From Sphingobium sp. KCTC 72723 (GTDB lineage Bacteria; Pseudomonadota; Alphaproteobacteria; Sphingomonadales; Sphingomonadaceae): DNA of 64,000 nt. Shown in pieces: positions 18,207 to 28,402 of the stretch. The stretch's first letter is position 1. Every line of letters starts with the position of its first letter. Location: the NCBI RefSeq assembly GCF_014280435.1, contig NZ_CP060388.1, positions 3,361,501 through 3,425,500 of the forward strand. Direction: 5' to 3'. Below the pieces are notes generated by a model. That model saw nothing but the letters and a program-made list of their open reading frames with translations, was not told where the DNA came from and did not search any database. A program made the translations under genes and the position numbers.

Positions 18207-21200
18207 ATGAACGCTCTAAGGATTATTCGAACCAGCCTGGCCGGGGCGAGCATCGCCGCGCTGACCATCGGCACCGCCGCATTCGCGCAAGCGCCGGTCG
18301 ATGCCGCGCCGCAGGAAGCCGCCGAAAATGGCGGCGCGGAAATCGTCGTCATCGGATCGCAAATTCGCGGGGCCAAGACGGCAGGCGCGCTGCCGGTCAG
18401 CATCGTGGGCGAAGCGCAGATCGAGGCAGTCGCCGCCGTGTCGGGCGCGGACCTGTTCCGGTCCATCCCGCAACTGGGCGGCGTAACGTTCAACGAGCAG
18501 GTATTGGGCGGCGGCAATGCCAATGCGGCGCGCGGCGACGTGTCCACCGTGTCGCTGCGTGGGCTGGGTCAGGGCAATACGCTGCTGCTGATCAACGGTC
18601 GGCGCACCGTGTTGCACCCCACCAGCCAGGCGATTACCGGGGTGGTCGATTCCGGCGTCCCGACATTCGGCTATAACGCTAATACGATCCCGATCGGCAA
18701 TATATCGCGCGTGGAAGTGCTGCGCGATGGCGCGGCGGCGCTTTATGGGTCGGACGCCGTGGCGGGCGTGGTCAACAACGTCCTGAACAGCGATTTCAAG
18801 GGCGCGAAGTTCGACATGCAATATGGCGGTGCGGAAGGCACCAATTTGCGCGAATTTGCGATCAACGGGCTGGTCGGCACCGATTTTTCCGAAGGGCGCG
18901 GCAACATATCGCTCTTTGCCGGTTATGCGCAGAAGTCGAAGCTGTATCTGAGCGATCAGGACTATACCGCCAGCGTCGACCGGCGCGCTTCGGTGGCTGG
19001 CACATCCTTTGCCAATGTCGCAGCATTCAACGGCACCAGCACCAGCGGCCCGTGGGGGACGTTCCGCGCGCTGGCCGCGACGCCCAGCGCCAATGGCGTC
19101 GTGCGCTTCCTCAATCGCGCGATCGCCAGCGGCGCGACCAACTTCACCAATGCGTCGAGCCAGTTCCACATCCAGCCGACCACCAATGCCGGTTGCCTGG
19201 TCGGGGCCGGTACGGCGGGCATGTGTTATGATGACGGACTGGGCGCGACGGACATGACCGTGGGCGCGGCGCCCGACGCCAATCTGCGCTTCGATTCGCC
19301 CAGGACATTTACCGACATCACGACCCAGCCGTCGGTCAAGCGCATCAACCTGTTCGCCAACGCCCATTTCGACATTACCGACAATCTGACCATTTTCGGC
19401 GAGGCGGGTTTCTATCGCGGCAAGACCAGCGCGACCATCGGCGCACCCGGTTCGCTGGCCAATATCCCGATCACCGTGGCGGCCAATGCCTATTGGAACC
19501 CGCTGGGTCCGGTCGGTTCGCCCAACCGGATCGCGGGGCTGAACCCGGCGGTCGTGCCAGTCACGGGCCTGCCGGTGCAGATCGCGGCATTAAGCTATGT
19601 CGATGTCGGGTCGCGATCCGTCGATGTCACCAACTATCAATATCGCTTCCTGGGCGGGTTGCGCGGGAGCCTTGGCAATTGGGATTATGATACGGCGGCG
19701 CTCTACACCTGGGCGACGGCAGCGGATACGCAGGAGAATTTTTCCAACACATTGTTGCAGCGGGCGATCAACAAGACCACGTCCGACGCCTATAACCCGT
19801 TCAATGGCGGCTGTATCAATTCGCCTGCCGTTGGCGATTGCACCACCAATCCCCGGTCGGTCATCGACACGTTCATGATCGAGGCGACCCGCAAGACCCG
19901 CACCAGCCTGGCGCTGGCGGATTTCAAGATTTCCAACAATGAACTTCTTAGCCTGTGGGGTGGCAACAGCATCGGCGTGGCAGCGGGCATCGAATATCGC
20001 CGCGAAACCTATCATGACAATCGGTCCACCTATCAGGGCGGTATCGCAGGCGTCGACACCACCTATACCGATGCTGTCACCGGCATTTTCTACGGGTCGG
20101 ATCTGGGCGGGGCCAGCCCGTCGCCCGACGTGCGCGGCAAGCGCAACGTGAAGTCGGCCTATGCCGAACTCGCCATCCCGCTGATCAGCCCGGAAATGGA
20201 AATCCCCTTCGCCCGCAGCCTGGAATTCCAGATTGCCGGGCGGTATGAGGATTATAGCGACGTCGGGTCGGTGGCCAAGCCCAAGGTCGCGGCATCGCTG
20301 GAATTGCTGGAAGGCTTCCGCCTGCGTGGTTCCTGGTCGCAGGGTTTCCGCGCACCGAACCTGGAAGTCATCAACACGTCCACGCTGGACCGTGTTAATG
20401 GCGGGTTCGATTATGTATTGTGCGATGCGGACGTGCGCAGCCGGCGTGCCGCCAACTTCTCCAGCGCGGTGTGCAGCGTGTCGGTGCTGCGGCGCAGCGG
20501 CGGCAACCCCAATCTCAAGCCCGAAGAATCGACCAGCTGGTCCTTTGGTTCGGTCATATCGCCGACTTTGGGTGATGGCTGGGGCAAGTTGACGCTGACG
20601 GTCGATCGCTGGAAAATTCAGCAGAAGAATGTCGTGGGCCTGCTCGATTATCAAAATGCGCTCAACCTCGACTATTTGCAGCGGACGCAGGGCAGCAGCA
20701 ACCCCAACGTCATCCGCCGCGATCCGACCGCCGATGATATTGCCCGCGTCGCGGGAACCGGGCTGGCTCCGGCAGGCGAGCTGCTCTATGTCATCGCCAA
20801 CTTCCAGAACCTGTTGCCGGTCACGGTGCAGGGGATCGATTTCGGCGTGGACTATTATCTGCCCACCGAAACGCTCGGCAATTTTTCCGTCAACGTCAAT
20901 GCGTCGCGCCTGATCAGCTATTTCGTCGATGCGCCGCAGGGCGTGGCCGACGTGATCGCGGGCAAGGCGGCAGGCCAGATCAACGCTGGCGTGCCGATCC
21001 AGGGTGGCGGCGACGTGGTCGGGCGCGATGGCCAGCCGCGCTGGCGCATTTCGGCGACGATGGACTGGACGCTTGGCCCGGTGAAGATCGGCGCGTTCAC
21101 GCAGTTCACCGACGATGTCTATGAAAATGCCGTGCGCGATGCGACGACCAATCCCTTCGTCGTGAAGGGGCAGACGACCGTCAATCTCTACCTGCAATAT

Positions 21201-21359
21201 AGCTTCAAGGAGCCGGGCATCATGAACGGCACGACGCTTCAGGTCGGCGCGCGCAACATTTTCGACAAGGATCCGCCGCTGGCATCGGGCGGCTACCTGT
21301 CGAGCGTCTATCAGCCGCAGGCGCGTTACTGGTATACGTCGATCAAGAAGACGTTCTGA
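18207..21359 (+). CDS. TonB-dependent outer-membrane receptor (transpeptidase locus)
   Basis: A 1050-residue TonB-dependent transporter of the long class. The signal peptide MNALRIIRTSLAGAS...AFAQ is at residues 1-30. A TonB-box-like region, IVVIGSQIRG, precedes the plug (DLFRSIPQLGGV, SLRGLGQGNTLLLINGRR, RVEVLRDGAAALYGSDAVAG), followed by a long barrel that ends ...WYTSIKKTF. An in-frame extension reaches back to 17937 but lacks a signal sequence; ATG 18207 is clearly better. The long-barrel class with VLRDGAAALYGSDAVAGVVN is common in sphingomonads and often imports organic substrates, not only siderophores. Flanking gamma-glutamyltranspeptidases suggest a gamma-glutamyl peptide or related substrate. 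A strong terminator follows immediately. Confidence 0.9.
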   Translation: MNALRIIRTSLAGASIAALTIGTAAFAQAPVDAAPQEAAENGGAEIVVIGSQIRGAKTAGALPVSIVGEAQIEAVAAVSGADLFRSIPQLGGVTFNEQVLGGGNANAARGDVSTVSLRGLGQGNTLLLINGRRTVLHPTSQAITGVVDSGVPTFGYNANTIPIGNISRVEVLRDGAAALYGSDAVAGVVNNVLNSDFKGAKFDMQYGGAEGTNLREFAINGLVGTDFSEGRGNISLFAGYAQKSKLYLSDQDYTASVDRRASVAGTSFANVAAFNGTSTSGPWGTFRALAATPSANGVVRFLNRAIASGATNFTNASSQFHIQPTTNAGCLVGAGTAGMCYDDGLGATDMTVGAAPDANLRFDSPRTFTDITTQPSVKRINLFANAHFDITDNLTIFGEAGFYRGKTSATIGAPGSLANIPITVAANAYWNPLGPVGSPNRIAGLNPAVVPVTGLPVQIAALSYVDVGSRSVDVTNYQYRFLGGLRGSLGNWDYDTAALYTWATAADTQENFSNTLLQRAINKTTSDAYNPFNGGCINSPAVGDCTTNPRSVIDTFMIEATRKTRTSLALADFKISNNELLSLWGGNSIGVAAGIEYRRETYHDNRSTYQGGIAGVDTTYTDAVTGIFYGSDLGGASPSPDVRGKRNVKSAYAELAIPLISPEMEIPFARSLEFQIAGRYEDYSDVGSVAKPKVAASLELLEGFRLRGSWSQGFRAPNLEVINTSTLDRVNGGFDYVLCDADVRSRRAANFSSAVCSVSVLRRSGGNPNLKPEESTSWSFGSVISPTLGDGWGKLTLTVDRWKIQQKNVVGLLDYQNALNLDYLQRTQGSSNPNVIRRDPTADDIARVAGTGLAPAGELLYVIANFQNLLPVTVQGIDFGVDYYLPTETLGNFSVNVNASRLISYFVDAPQGVADVIAGKAAGQINAGVPIQGGGDVVGRDGQPRWRISATMDWTLGPVKIGAFTQFTDDVYENAVRDATTNPFVVKGQTTVNLYLQYSFKEPGIMNGTTLQVGARNIFDKDPPLASGGYLSSVYQPQARYWYTSIKKTF

Positions 21360-21364
21360 CCTGC

Positions 21365-21410
21365 AAGAGGCGCGGCGCTCCTGCCGGAGCGCCGCGCCTC
21401 TTCTTTTTCT
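21365..21410 (+). terminator. strong intrinsic terminator after the receptor
   Basis: A 17-bp perfect stem (aagaggcgcggcgctcc with its complement) closes a four-base loop tgcc and is followed by cttttt. It begins six bases after the receptor stop. The next gene starts 20 bases further, so the transpeptidase needs read-through or its own promoter. Confidence 0.9.
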
Positions 21411-21429
21411 GGCACAAGAGGATGACGTC

Positions 21430-23262
21430 ATGACTGCCCCTGCCCCCCTGCTCGACCGCCGCGCCATGTTGGGGAGCGGCCTGGGGCTGGCGGCGGTGGC
21501 GGCGCTGCCCGCAACGGCACTGGCACAGTCGGGCAGCCGCGCGCCCGACGCGCCGCGCACCGGCATGGCATCCGTGGCGCAGCACCGGGTCGAGGTGCCG
21601 ATGCCGACCGGGGGCGTGTCGGCGGGTCATCCGCTGGCCGCGATGGCCGGCACGCGGATGTTGATGATGGGGGGCAGCGCGGCCGATGCCGTGGTCGCGG
21701 CGATGGCCGTGATGAATGTGGTCGAACCCTGGGCATCGAGCGCGGCGGGCAATGGCTTTGCCACCTGCCTGGACGCAAAGAGCGGCAAGGTGTCCTCGCT
21801 CGCTTTTACCGGGGGAGCGCCCAAGGCGCTGGACCCCAATGTCGATCCCAAATTGCTGGACCATGGGCATAAGGCCGTGGCGGTGCCGGGAGCGTTTGGC
21901 GGCTGGATCGCGCTGGCGCGCAAATATGGACGGTTGCCGCTGGCGACGCTGCTGGAATCGGCGATCGGCTATGCGCGCGACGGGCATCCGCTCGATCCCT
22001 CGATCGCGATGTTCATCACGCGCGCGCAAAAGACGCTGGCGCTTTATCCCACCAGCGCGGCGATATTCCTGCCCGGTGGCCAGCCGCCTGCGCCGCGCGC
22101 GCTGTTCCGCAATATGCCATTGGCGCGGACGTTGCAGGCGATGAGCGATGCGGAGAGCGCGGCCATCAAGGGTGGGGCTGACCGCGATACCGCGTTGCAG
22201 GCGGCCTATGACTATTTCTACGCAGGTCCGGTCGCGCAGGAAATGACCCGCTTTTCGCAGGCGCAGGGCGGCTGGCTGCGGATGGAGGATATGCGGGGCT
22301 ATGCGCCCAAATGGGCCGATCCGGTGACGACCAGCTATCGCGGGCTCGACGTCTATTGCAGCCCGCTGACGTCGCGGACGGGGCTGGAACTGTGCGCGCA
22401 GCTCAATCTGGTCGAGGGGTTCGACCTGTCGGCGCTGCCCGGTGGCGGGACGGCGATGACGCATCTGCTGATCGAGGCGATCAAGATCGCGAAGGCCGAT
22501 GTCTATCGTTATGCGGGCGATCCGGCGTTTGTTAAGGTGCCGGTCGATATATTATTGTCCAAGGGCTTTGCCGCGCAGCGTCGCAAGCTGATCGATCCCG
22601 GCCATGCCATCGCCTATCCGCAAGGGGCGGATTTGCCGGGTGCCGGGCGGCGCGGCCCAAGCAAACAGCGGTCGCGCGGGGGCGACACGACCAGCATGTC
22701 GGCGGTGGATAGCGATGGCAATGCAATTGCGGTGACGACCACGGTGGGTGGCGGCTTTGGCACCTTCGTGGTGATGGGCGACACGGGGCTGCTGTGCAAT
22801 AACGGCCTGCGGATCGGTTCGAGTGCGCCCGATGCGGGCCACCCCAACAAGGTTGCGCCGGGCAAGATCGCTCTGTTGGGCAATGGGCCGACGATCCTGC
22901 TGGACAAGGGACGGTTCAAGCTGGTGTGCGGATCGCCCGGTGGTGAGACGATCGGCCAGACGCAGTTCCAGTTTCTGGTCAACATGATCGACCGGGGCAT
23001 GGGGATACAGGCCGCGATCGAAGCGCCCCGCTTTGCACTGGATGCCGAACCCAGCTTCTACCAGCCGGGCGCGGCGATCAGCGTGCAGATGGAGGGGCGC
23101 TTTGCGGCTGATACGGTCGCGGGGTTGCAGGCGATGGGGCATAGCGTGGAGAGCGTCGGGCCTTATGCGATCGGCAGCGTGCAGGGTATCGTCGCCGATG
23201 TGTCAGGCACGCGGATGGGTGGCGCGGACCCGCGCCGGATGGGCTATGCGGTGGGCTATTGA
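21430..23262 (+). CDS. gamma-glutamyltranspeptidase family protein (2)
   Basis: A 610-residue exported Ntn-hydrolase of the gamma-glutamyltransferase family. The N-terminus LLDRRAMLGSGLGLAAVAALPATALAQ carries an RR pair before the hydrophobic stretch (Tat-like or Sec). The predicted nucleophile is T420 in GGDTTSMSAVD, followed by GNAIAVTTTVGGGFGT, where the family has its oxyanion and binding residues. GGSAADAVVAAMAVMNVVEP is the conserved N-terminal block. It shares architecture with the transpeptidase at 15858, but the two are clearly different proteins. It lies directly downstream of the receptor and its terminator. Glutathione, gamma-glutamyl peptides or a cephalosporin-acylase-like substrate are all possible. 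Confidence 0.86.
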   Translation: MTAPAPLLDRRAMLGSGLGLAAVAALPATALAQSGSRAPDAPRTGMASVAQHRVEVPMPTGGVSAGHPLAAMAGTRMLMMGGSAADAVVAAMAVMNVVEPWASSAAGNGFATCLDAKSGKVSSLAFTGGAPKALDPNVDPKLLDHGHKAVAVPGAFGGWIALARKYGRLPLATLLESAIGYARDGHPLDPSIAMFITRAQKTLALYPTSAAIFLPGGQPPAPRALFRNMPLARTLQAMSDAESAAIKGGADRDTALQAAYDYFYAGPVAQEMTRFSQAQGGWLRMEDMRGYAPKWADPVTTSYRGLDVYCSPLTSRTGLELCAQLNLVEGFDLSALPGGGTAMTHLLIEAIKIAKADVYRYAGDPAFVKVPVDILLSKGFAAQRRKLIDPGHAIAYPQGADLPGAGRRGPSKQRSRGGDTTSMSAVDSDGNAIAVTTTVGGGFGTFVVMGDTGLLCNNGLRIGSSAPDAGHPNKVAPGKIALLGNGPTILLDKGRFKLVCGSPGGETIGQTQFQFLVNMIDRGMGIQAAIEAPRFALDAEPSFYQPGAAISVQMEGRFAADTVAGLQAMGHSVESVGPYAIGSVQGIVADVSGTRMGGADPRRMGYAVGY

Positions 23263-23322
23263 GGGGGGAATTGCTGCCCTTCCAGTGAAGGGTATTGCAC
23301 ATGACTTTCCCCTGGCATGCAA

Positions 23323-23413
23323 CGTCATGCTGAACTTGGTTCAGCATCCATTTCTCGCCACGAACGGCGGCTTGATCGGGCAAAATGGATCCTGAACCAA
23401 GTTCAGGATGACG
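23323..23413. repeat. dispersed double-hairpin intergenic repeat, copy 2
   Basis: A 91-bp element starting CGTCATGCTGAAC and ending GTTCAGGATGACG, with the same core CACGAACGGCGGC as the copy at 8894-9003. The left half folds as GCTGAAC/GTTCAGC and the right half as CCTGAAC/GTTCAGG. It lies between two convergent genes. Confidence 0.78.
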
Positions 23414-23467
23414 ATGAAGGAGGGGACGGCTTCATACGCGATGGCCGTCCCCTTATCGGGAAGGATT

Positions 23468-26464
23468 TCAGTCCCGCGCGGGTTTCAGCAGGTCCGCCTC
23501 ATTATAGACCGTGCCGTTGGCGATCACCGTTTCGACGTTGAATGTGTTGGCGATATTGTCCCGCGGGTCGCCTTTGACCAGAACGATGTCGGCCAGCTTG
23601 CCCGGTTCGATCGTGCCTGCGTCCAGATTGAGCGAGCGGGCGGAATTGACCGTTGCGGTCTGCAATGCCTGAAACGGGGTCAGGCCCGCATCGACATAGG
23701 ATGACATTTCGGCATGCAGGTTGGTCGCGATCAGCGTGTCGGTGCCTGCGGTAATGTTTGCGCCTGCCTTGTACATCGCCAGGATCGCCTTGCGCTGGCC
23801 ATCCAGCATGGGGGAGAGCATGGCGGCCATCGTGTCGGTGCCGCGCACCGAATCCTGCGCCCATTGGGGGTAGAGATTGACGCGCGGGTCGGTGCGATAT
23901 GCCGGATTTTTTTGCAGATAGCCGGTCAGCGCGCCGAACATGGTCGGGGTCAGCGTGCGGCGGCTCTGGCCGAACAGCTGGATCACATCGTCATAGCTGC
24001 GGCCCATTGGCGCCTGTTTGGGGGAATAGCCCCGGCGGCTGGTCGCGCCCATATGTTCGGTGGCGTCCACGCCGGTATAGGCGGCGGGGAAGATTTCATG
24101 ACCCGTCACCGGCACGCCCATCGCGTGCGCCGCCTCCACGATGCGGCGCTGCTGGATATCGGGCATCCGCACATAGCTTTTGAGGATGTCATATTTGAGG
24201 ATGCGGGCGCGTTCCAGTTCGCGTTCCAGATGGGCCGGGCCAGCGACCGCGACGCCCATCTTATAATAGACGCGCTGCCATTCGAGCAGCGGACCGTTAG
24301 TGTAGATGCGCGGGCCGATGCGCACGCCCGCTTCGGCGGCTTCGCGATCTTCAAGGCCGCTATAGACTTGATTGCCCGGATCGCGGACGGTGGTGATGCC
24401 ATAGGCCAGCCAGGCGCGATGGCCGTTCGCGCCGAAATCCTTTTGCGCGTGGGAATGATGTTCGATCAGGCCGGGGATGGCGGTCAGGCCAGTGCCGTCC
24501 ACGATTTTTGCGCCCGATGCGTGCAGTGCGGGATCATGCGCGACGACCGATGTGATGCGGTTGCCGTCGATGACGATGTCGCGGTCATGCTGGGTTTCGT
24601 CGCGGATGGAATCTATGAGGTTGCTGACATGGACCACGGTGCGCCCCGCAGGCTTGGCGAGCGTATAGGTGAGGTCGAGCGGCACGTCGCGGATGACGCC
24701 GGTTTCGACATCGACTGTCTTTAGTTTGTCGTTGGACTGATAAAGGACGGTGCGGCTGTCCCCACTCCAGGTCGGGTGATGCGCCATGTCGGGCGTATAG
24801 GCGCGCGGCGCACCGACCGGGGTGCCGTCCGCGCCGACCGGCCAGATTTTCAGCAATCCTTCGTAGATCGCCGCCATTTTCGTGCCGTCGGGCGACCATG
24901 CCGGGCCGCCGCCGCCGCGCGTGTCGATGCCGATCGTGGCGTCCGGCACCTGCCAGAAGGGCGCGCTCTTACCATCGGTGGGGACGATATAGATCTGGTT
25001 GGTGCCTTCGCGGAAGCTCTTGGAATAAAGTTTGGAGAGCGAAATGGAGACATATTTGCCGTCCGCCGACCAGCTGGGTTCGCCCGGCTGGGGCAGCGAT
25101 GCCTGAAGCCGGGTGATCTTGCCACTGGCCACGTCGATCGTGAACAGGCCCGCAACGCCCCAGCGCCCGTCTACGTCGATCGCGGCGATGCTCTTGCCAT
25201 CGGGCGACCATGCCGCGCCGAGCGGCTGGGTGGTCATGTCGGTAAGCTGCCGGTCCTTGCCGGTCTGAAGATCGCGGATCCACAATCGGGGCAGACCGCC
25301 GCCCTGATCGGAGGTGTAGGCCAGCTTGCTGCCGTCAGGCGACCAGCTTGGGTCGGCCTCCATCGCGTGGTTTTTCGTGAGGTTTACCGGCACGCCTCCT
25401 GTCGTGGAGCCGACATAAAGGTCGCCCAGCGCAATGAAGGCGATGGCCTTGCCATCAGGCGAGATGGCGGGTTTCAATATGCCGAGCGCCTTGCGCGGAG
25501 CCATGCTGTCCCAGTCGCGCTTGGCACGGGCATATGTGGGGCGCGTCACTTCCAGATGGGCAGTGAAGGGGATGGATTTGGACTTCGCGCCAATCTTCGC
25601 ACCGCTGCGCTGGCGGATCAGGCCATCCGACGTGTAGGTATAGCTGCCGCCCTTCCCCCAGGACAGGCGGAAGGGAAAGACATTTTCGTCGCCTGTCACC
25701 GCCACGCCGTCGATCTCCAGATGGCTGCCTTTGGCGTCGGCGACGACATAGGCGAGTTGGCCGGTGGGGCTGTAGGAGGGGGCGTCGGCACGGCCCGCCA
25801 CTTCTTTCAGCAGCGCTTCGGTGCCGTCGGCAAGGCTGGTCGCCCAGATGGCGTTTTTATTGTCGCGCGGGGAGGCATAGGCAATGGACTTGCCGTCCGG
25901 CGCCCATGTGGGCAGGCGATCCTCATAGCCGTTGGACGTGATCTGGCTGAGCGCGCCGGTGGCCAGGTCGATGGTCCAGATATTATAGCTGGGTGCGCCC
26001 TTGGCCGCGCGGTCGGACGAGAAGGCGAGCGACTTGCCATCGGGCGACCAGGCCGGTTCGCGGTCGTCATAGGTGCCGGACGTGACGGCGCGCGGATCGG
26101 TGCCGTCCGCCTTCACTGTCCACAGGTCATAATTGCCGTCGCGATAGGCGAAATAGGCGAGTTGCTTGCCATCGGGCGACCAGACCGGCTGGCGCGCGTC
26201 GTTGAAATAATCGGTGATGCGTTTGGCCGCGCCGCCCTTTGCCGGGATCAGCCAGAGGCTGCCCTGCATGTCGACCGCGAGCGTGCGGCCATCGGGCGAA
26301 AGCGACACCGACATGGACGTACCTTCATGCACGTCGATGCCGATGACGGGCGCGCCGCCCGGCGGGGTGAACGCGGCGGGGTTCAGCGTGGGAAGCTGGG
26401 CCTGCGCGTTGCCGGCCGCAACCAGTACAGCCACGAGCGCCGCGCCATTAAGCAATGCTTTCAT
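23468..26464 (-). CDS. exported TolB-like propeller / amidohydrolase fusion
   Basis: A 998-residue secreted protein. The signal peptide MKALLNGAALVAVLVAAGNAQAQ is followed by about 600 residues of TolB/WD40-like repeats (repeated SPDGKxxAY/F units, at least eight visible). The last ~360 residues are a metal-dependent amidohydrolase domain: metal motif GLIEHHSHAQ, later His in VTGHEIFP and ATEHMG, and the terminal Asp motif AGTDTL. Such fusions of imidazolonepropionase-like amidohydrolases with propellers are frequent in sphingomonads and related genera; they are thought to hydrolyse peptides or cyclic amides in the periplasm. It lies 61 bp downstream of rutA on the same strand and next to the transpeptidase pair, so it could serve either pathway. 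The substrate is unknown. Confidence 0.85.
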   Translation of the reverse strand: MKALLNGAALVAVLVAAGNAQAQLPTLNPAAFTPPGGAPVIGIDVHEGTSMSVSLSPDGRTLAVDMQGSLWLIPAKGGAAKRITDYFNDARQPVWSPDGKQLAYFAYRDGNYDLWTVKADGTDPRAVTSGTYDDREPAWSPDGKSLAFSSDRAAKGAPSYNIWTIDLATGALSQITSNGYEDRLPTWAPDGKSIAYASPRDNKNAIWATSLADGTEALLKEVAGRADAPSYSPTGQLAYVVADAKGSHLEIDGVAVTGDENVFPFRLSWGKGGSYTYTSDGLIRQRSGAKIGAKSKSIPFTAHLEVTRPTYARAKRDWDSMAPRKALGILKPAISPDGKAIAFIALGDLYVGSTTGGVPVNLTKNHAMEADPSWSPDGSKLAYTSDQGGGLPRLWIRDLQTGKDRQLTDMTTQPLGAAWSPDGKSIAAIDVDGRWGVAGLFTIDVASGKITRLQASLPQPGEPSWSADGKYVSISLSKLYSKSFREGTNQIYIVPTDGKSAPFWQVPDATIGIDTRGGGGPAWSPDGTKMAAIYEGLLKIWPVGADGTPVGAPRAYTPDMAHHPTWSGDSRTVLYQSNDKLKTVDVETGVIRDVPLDLTYTLAKPAGRTVVHVSNLIDSIRDETQHDRDIVIDGNRITSVVAHDPALHASGAKIVDGTGLTAIPGLIEHHSHAQKDFGANGHRAWLAYGITTVRDPGNQVYSGLEDREAAEAGVRIGPRIYTNGPLLEWQRVYYKMGVAVAGPAHLERELERARILKYDILKSYVRMPDIQQRRIVEAAHAMGVPVTGHEIFPAAYTGVDATEHMGATSRRGYSPKQAPMGRSYDDVIQLFGQSRRTLTPTMFGALTGYLQKNPAYRTDPRVNLYPQWAQDSVRGTDTMAAMLSPMLDGQRKAILAMYKAGANITAGTDTLIATNLHAEMSSYVDAGLTPFQALQTATVNSARSLNLDAGTIEPGKLADIVLVKGDPRDNIANTFNVETVIANGTVYNEADLLKPARD

Positions 26465-26525
26465 TCGATTTCCCCAGCCAGACCAACTCTCATGATCTAA
26501 CGGTCTGGGACGGCAATTCCGCTAC

Positions 26526-27593
26526 TTACACAGATGCGCTGCGGCTTTTCATCAACGGCTGGATATGGGTGCCGAACGCTTCGACGCCCTCAATAAAATC
26601 GTCGAAGGTCAGCAGGACACCGCCGGTGTTGGGGACCAGCGCCATTTCGTCCAGCATCCGCGCGATGCTTTCATAGCTGCCGACCAATGTCCCCATATTG
26701 ATGTTCACTGCGCCTTCGGGGGCGGCAAGCTGGCGGACGTTGGTGTCGGTGTTGACTGTGTCCTTTGCGCCTTGTTCCGCGAGCCAGGCGATGGCGTCGA
26801 TGTCGACCCCCGCATTATAGTGCCGCCATTTTTCCATCGCCTGTGCGTCGGTTTCCGCCGCGATGATCATGACGAGGACGAAAATCTGGACGGCGCGGCC
26901 TGTCTTTGCCGTGGCGATGGCCAGACGGGCGTTATTGTCGGCAAAGGCGGTCGGTGTATTCACGCCCTTCCCCAGGCAAAAGGCATAGTCGGCCCATTTG
27001 GCGGAGAAGGCGAGGCCCGCGTCGGATGATCCGGCGCAGATGATCTTCATGTCGCCGGTCGGTTGCGGCCAGACGCGGCAATCCTCCATCTGATAATAGT
27101 CGCCCTTGAAATCGGACGTGCCGGTCTCCCATAATTCGCGCAGGATATGGGCATATTCGTCCAGCACATCATAGCGGTTGCGGAAATGTTCGTCGCCCGG
27201 CCACAGCCCCATTTGCGTATATTCGGGTGGTTGCCAGCCAGTGATGAGGTTGAGGCCGAAGCGGCCATGGCTGATCGAATCGATCGTATTGCACATGCGC
27301 GCGGCGAAGGCGGGTGGTATGATGAGCGTAGGGCAGGTGGCAAAAATCTTGATCCGTTCGGTAACGGCGGCGATGCCCGCCATCAGCGTGAAACTTTCCA
27401 GCCCATAGTCCCAGAATTGCGTCTTTCCCCCGAAACCGCGCAACTTGATCATCGACAGCAGGAAATCCAGTCCATGCTTTTCGGCGCGCAGGGCGATCTC
27501 CTTGTTCAGGTCGAAGCTAGGTTTGTACTGCGGCGCATTTTCGCTGATCAGCCAGCCATTATTGTTGATGGGAATGAAAACGCCGACCTGCAT
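26526..27593 (-). CDS. rutA: pyrimidine monooxygenase RutA
   Basis: A 355-residue flavin-dependent monooxygenase of the bacterial luciferase-like class. RutA opens the uracil or thymine ring with FMN and O2 to give ureidoacrylate peracid, the first step of the Rut pathway. Diagnostic segments are [13 protein letters not shown] at the N-terminus, [29 protein letters not shown], and [20 protein letters not shown]. Length is as in E. coli RutA. The start lies five bases from the end of rutD, so it is the last gene of a rutBCDA unit, unlike the E. coli order rutABCDEFG. A reduced-flavin supply (RutF) is needed but not seen here. Confidence 0.95.
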   Translation of the reverse strand: MQVGVFIPINNNGWLISENAPQYKPSFDLNKEIALRAEKHGLDFLLSMIKLRGFGGKTQFWDYGLESFTLMAGIAAVTERIKIFATCPTLIIPPAFAARMCNTIDSISHGRFGLNLITGWQPPEYTQMGLWPGDEHFRNRYDVLDEYAHILRELWETGTSDFKGDYYQMEDCRVWPQPTGDMKIICAGSSDAGLAFSAKWADYAFCLGKGVNTPTAFADNNARLAIATAKTGRAVQIFVLVMIIAAETDAQAMEKWRHYNAGVDIDAIAWLAEQGAKDTVNTDTNVRQLAAPEGAVNINMGTLVGSYESIARMLDEMALVPNTGGVLLTFDDFIEGVEAFGTHIQPLMKSRSASV

Positions 27594-27598
27594 GGGGT

Positions 27599-28402
27599 TT
27601 AGCTCCTGAGAAAGTCGAGGACGAGGCGGTTGAAGGTGGCGGGGTCAGTGACGTTGCAGGCGTGGCCGCCCCACGGCATCACACGATGCTGCGCGCCACG
27701 AATATGCGTAGCGAGGTGCCGCGAGCATTTCGGCGGGACAAGCATATCATCCGCTGCGGCAAGCACCAGCGTCGGGACCGAAACATCACTCAACCTTGCA
27801 TCGACATCGAAGGCTGCCAGCGCTGCGATCCGTTTTTCATACGCTTCTACTCCCGCAAAATGCGCCAGATGGTCGTCATCTTCAGATGCCAGTCGCGCGG
27901 CGTTATCGGAAATCCAGTCGGGCGGATAAAGGAACAACGGTTGCGCCCGCACATAGGCACGCGGTCCACTGTCGCGCAAAAGGGCAAGTCGGGCATCGAA
28001 GCACCGCAAAAAATGCGGATCGGCAAACGACCAGCCATTGACCAAAGTGAGCGTTTGCACCCGTTCGGGCCTGTGGATCGCGATGGAAAGCGCGGCAGCA
28101 GCGCCAGCAGCATGGCCGACCAGATTGGCCTTTTGCACACCCGTCGCGTCCATCACGGCCAGCATATCGTCAGCCATCTCCTCGACCGATACGACGGGCG
28201 GCAGGATGCGGTCGCTTCTGCCCGTGCCACGGTGGTCATAAAGGATGACACGATGTTCTTCCTGAAAATCAACATATTGGGCAGATTGCTCGATATTCGG
28301 CCGCCAATAATTGCCGGAGCCACCCAGCCCCGAAGAAAAGATCAGAGGCGCGCCATTCCGTGGCCCCCGTTCCTCATAATAAATTCCGCGCACATCAGCC
28401 AA
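27599..28402 (-). CDS. rutD: Rut pathway alpha/beta-hydrolase RutD
   Basis: A 267-residue alpha/beta-hydrolase-fold protein of the RutD family, thought to speed the hydrolysis of aminoacrylate or carbamate in uracil breakdown. Matches include [33 protein letters not shown] and [14 protein letters not shown]. The nucleophile elbow reads GHAAG, with Ala where serine hydrolases have Ser. As I recall, E. coli RutD has GHALG, so this appears to be a family trait, not a defect. The first codon is TTG, inside the last codons of rutC (8-bp overlap); a GTG three codons later is an alternative. The overlap implies translational coupling. Confidence 0.92.
   Translation of the reverse strand: MADVRGIYYEERGPRNGAPLIFSSGLGGSGNYWRPNIEQSAQYVDFQEEHRVILYDHRGTGRSDRILPPVVSVEEMADDMLAVMDATGVQKANLVGHAAGAAAALSIAIHRPERVQTLTLVNGWSFADPHFLRCFDARLALLRDSGPRAYVRAQPLFLYPPDWISDNAARLASEDDDHLAHFAGVEAYEKRIAALAAFDVDARLSDVSVPTLVLAAADDMLVPPKCSRHLATHIRGAQHRVMPWGGHACNVTDPATFNRLVLDFLRS

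Noticed and set aside
28130..28150. RutD as an inactivated hydrolase because its nucleophile elbow has Ala
   Set aside because: As remembered, E. coli RutD also has Ala at this site (GHALG), so this looks normal for the family.
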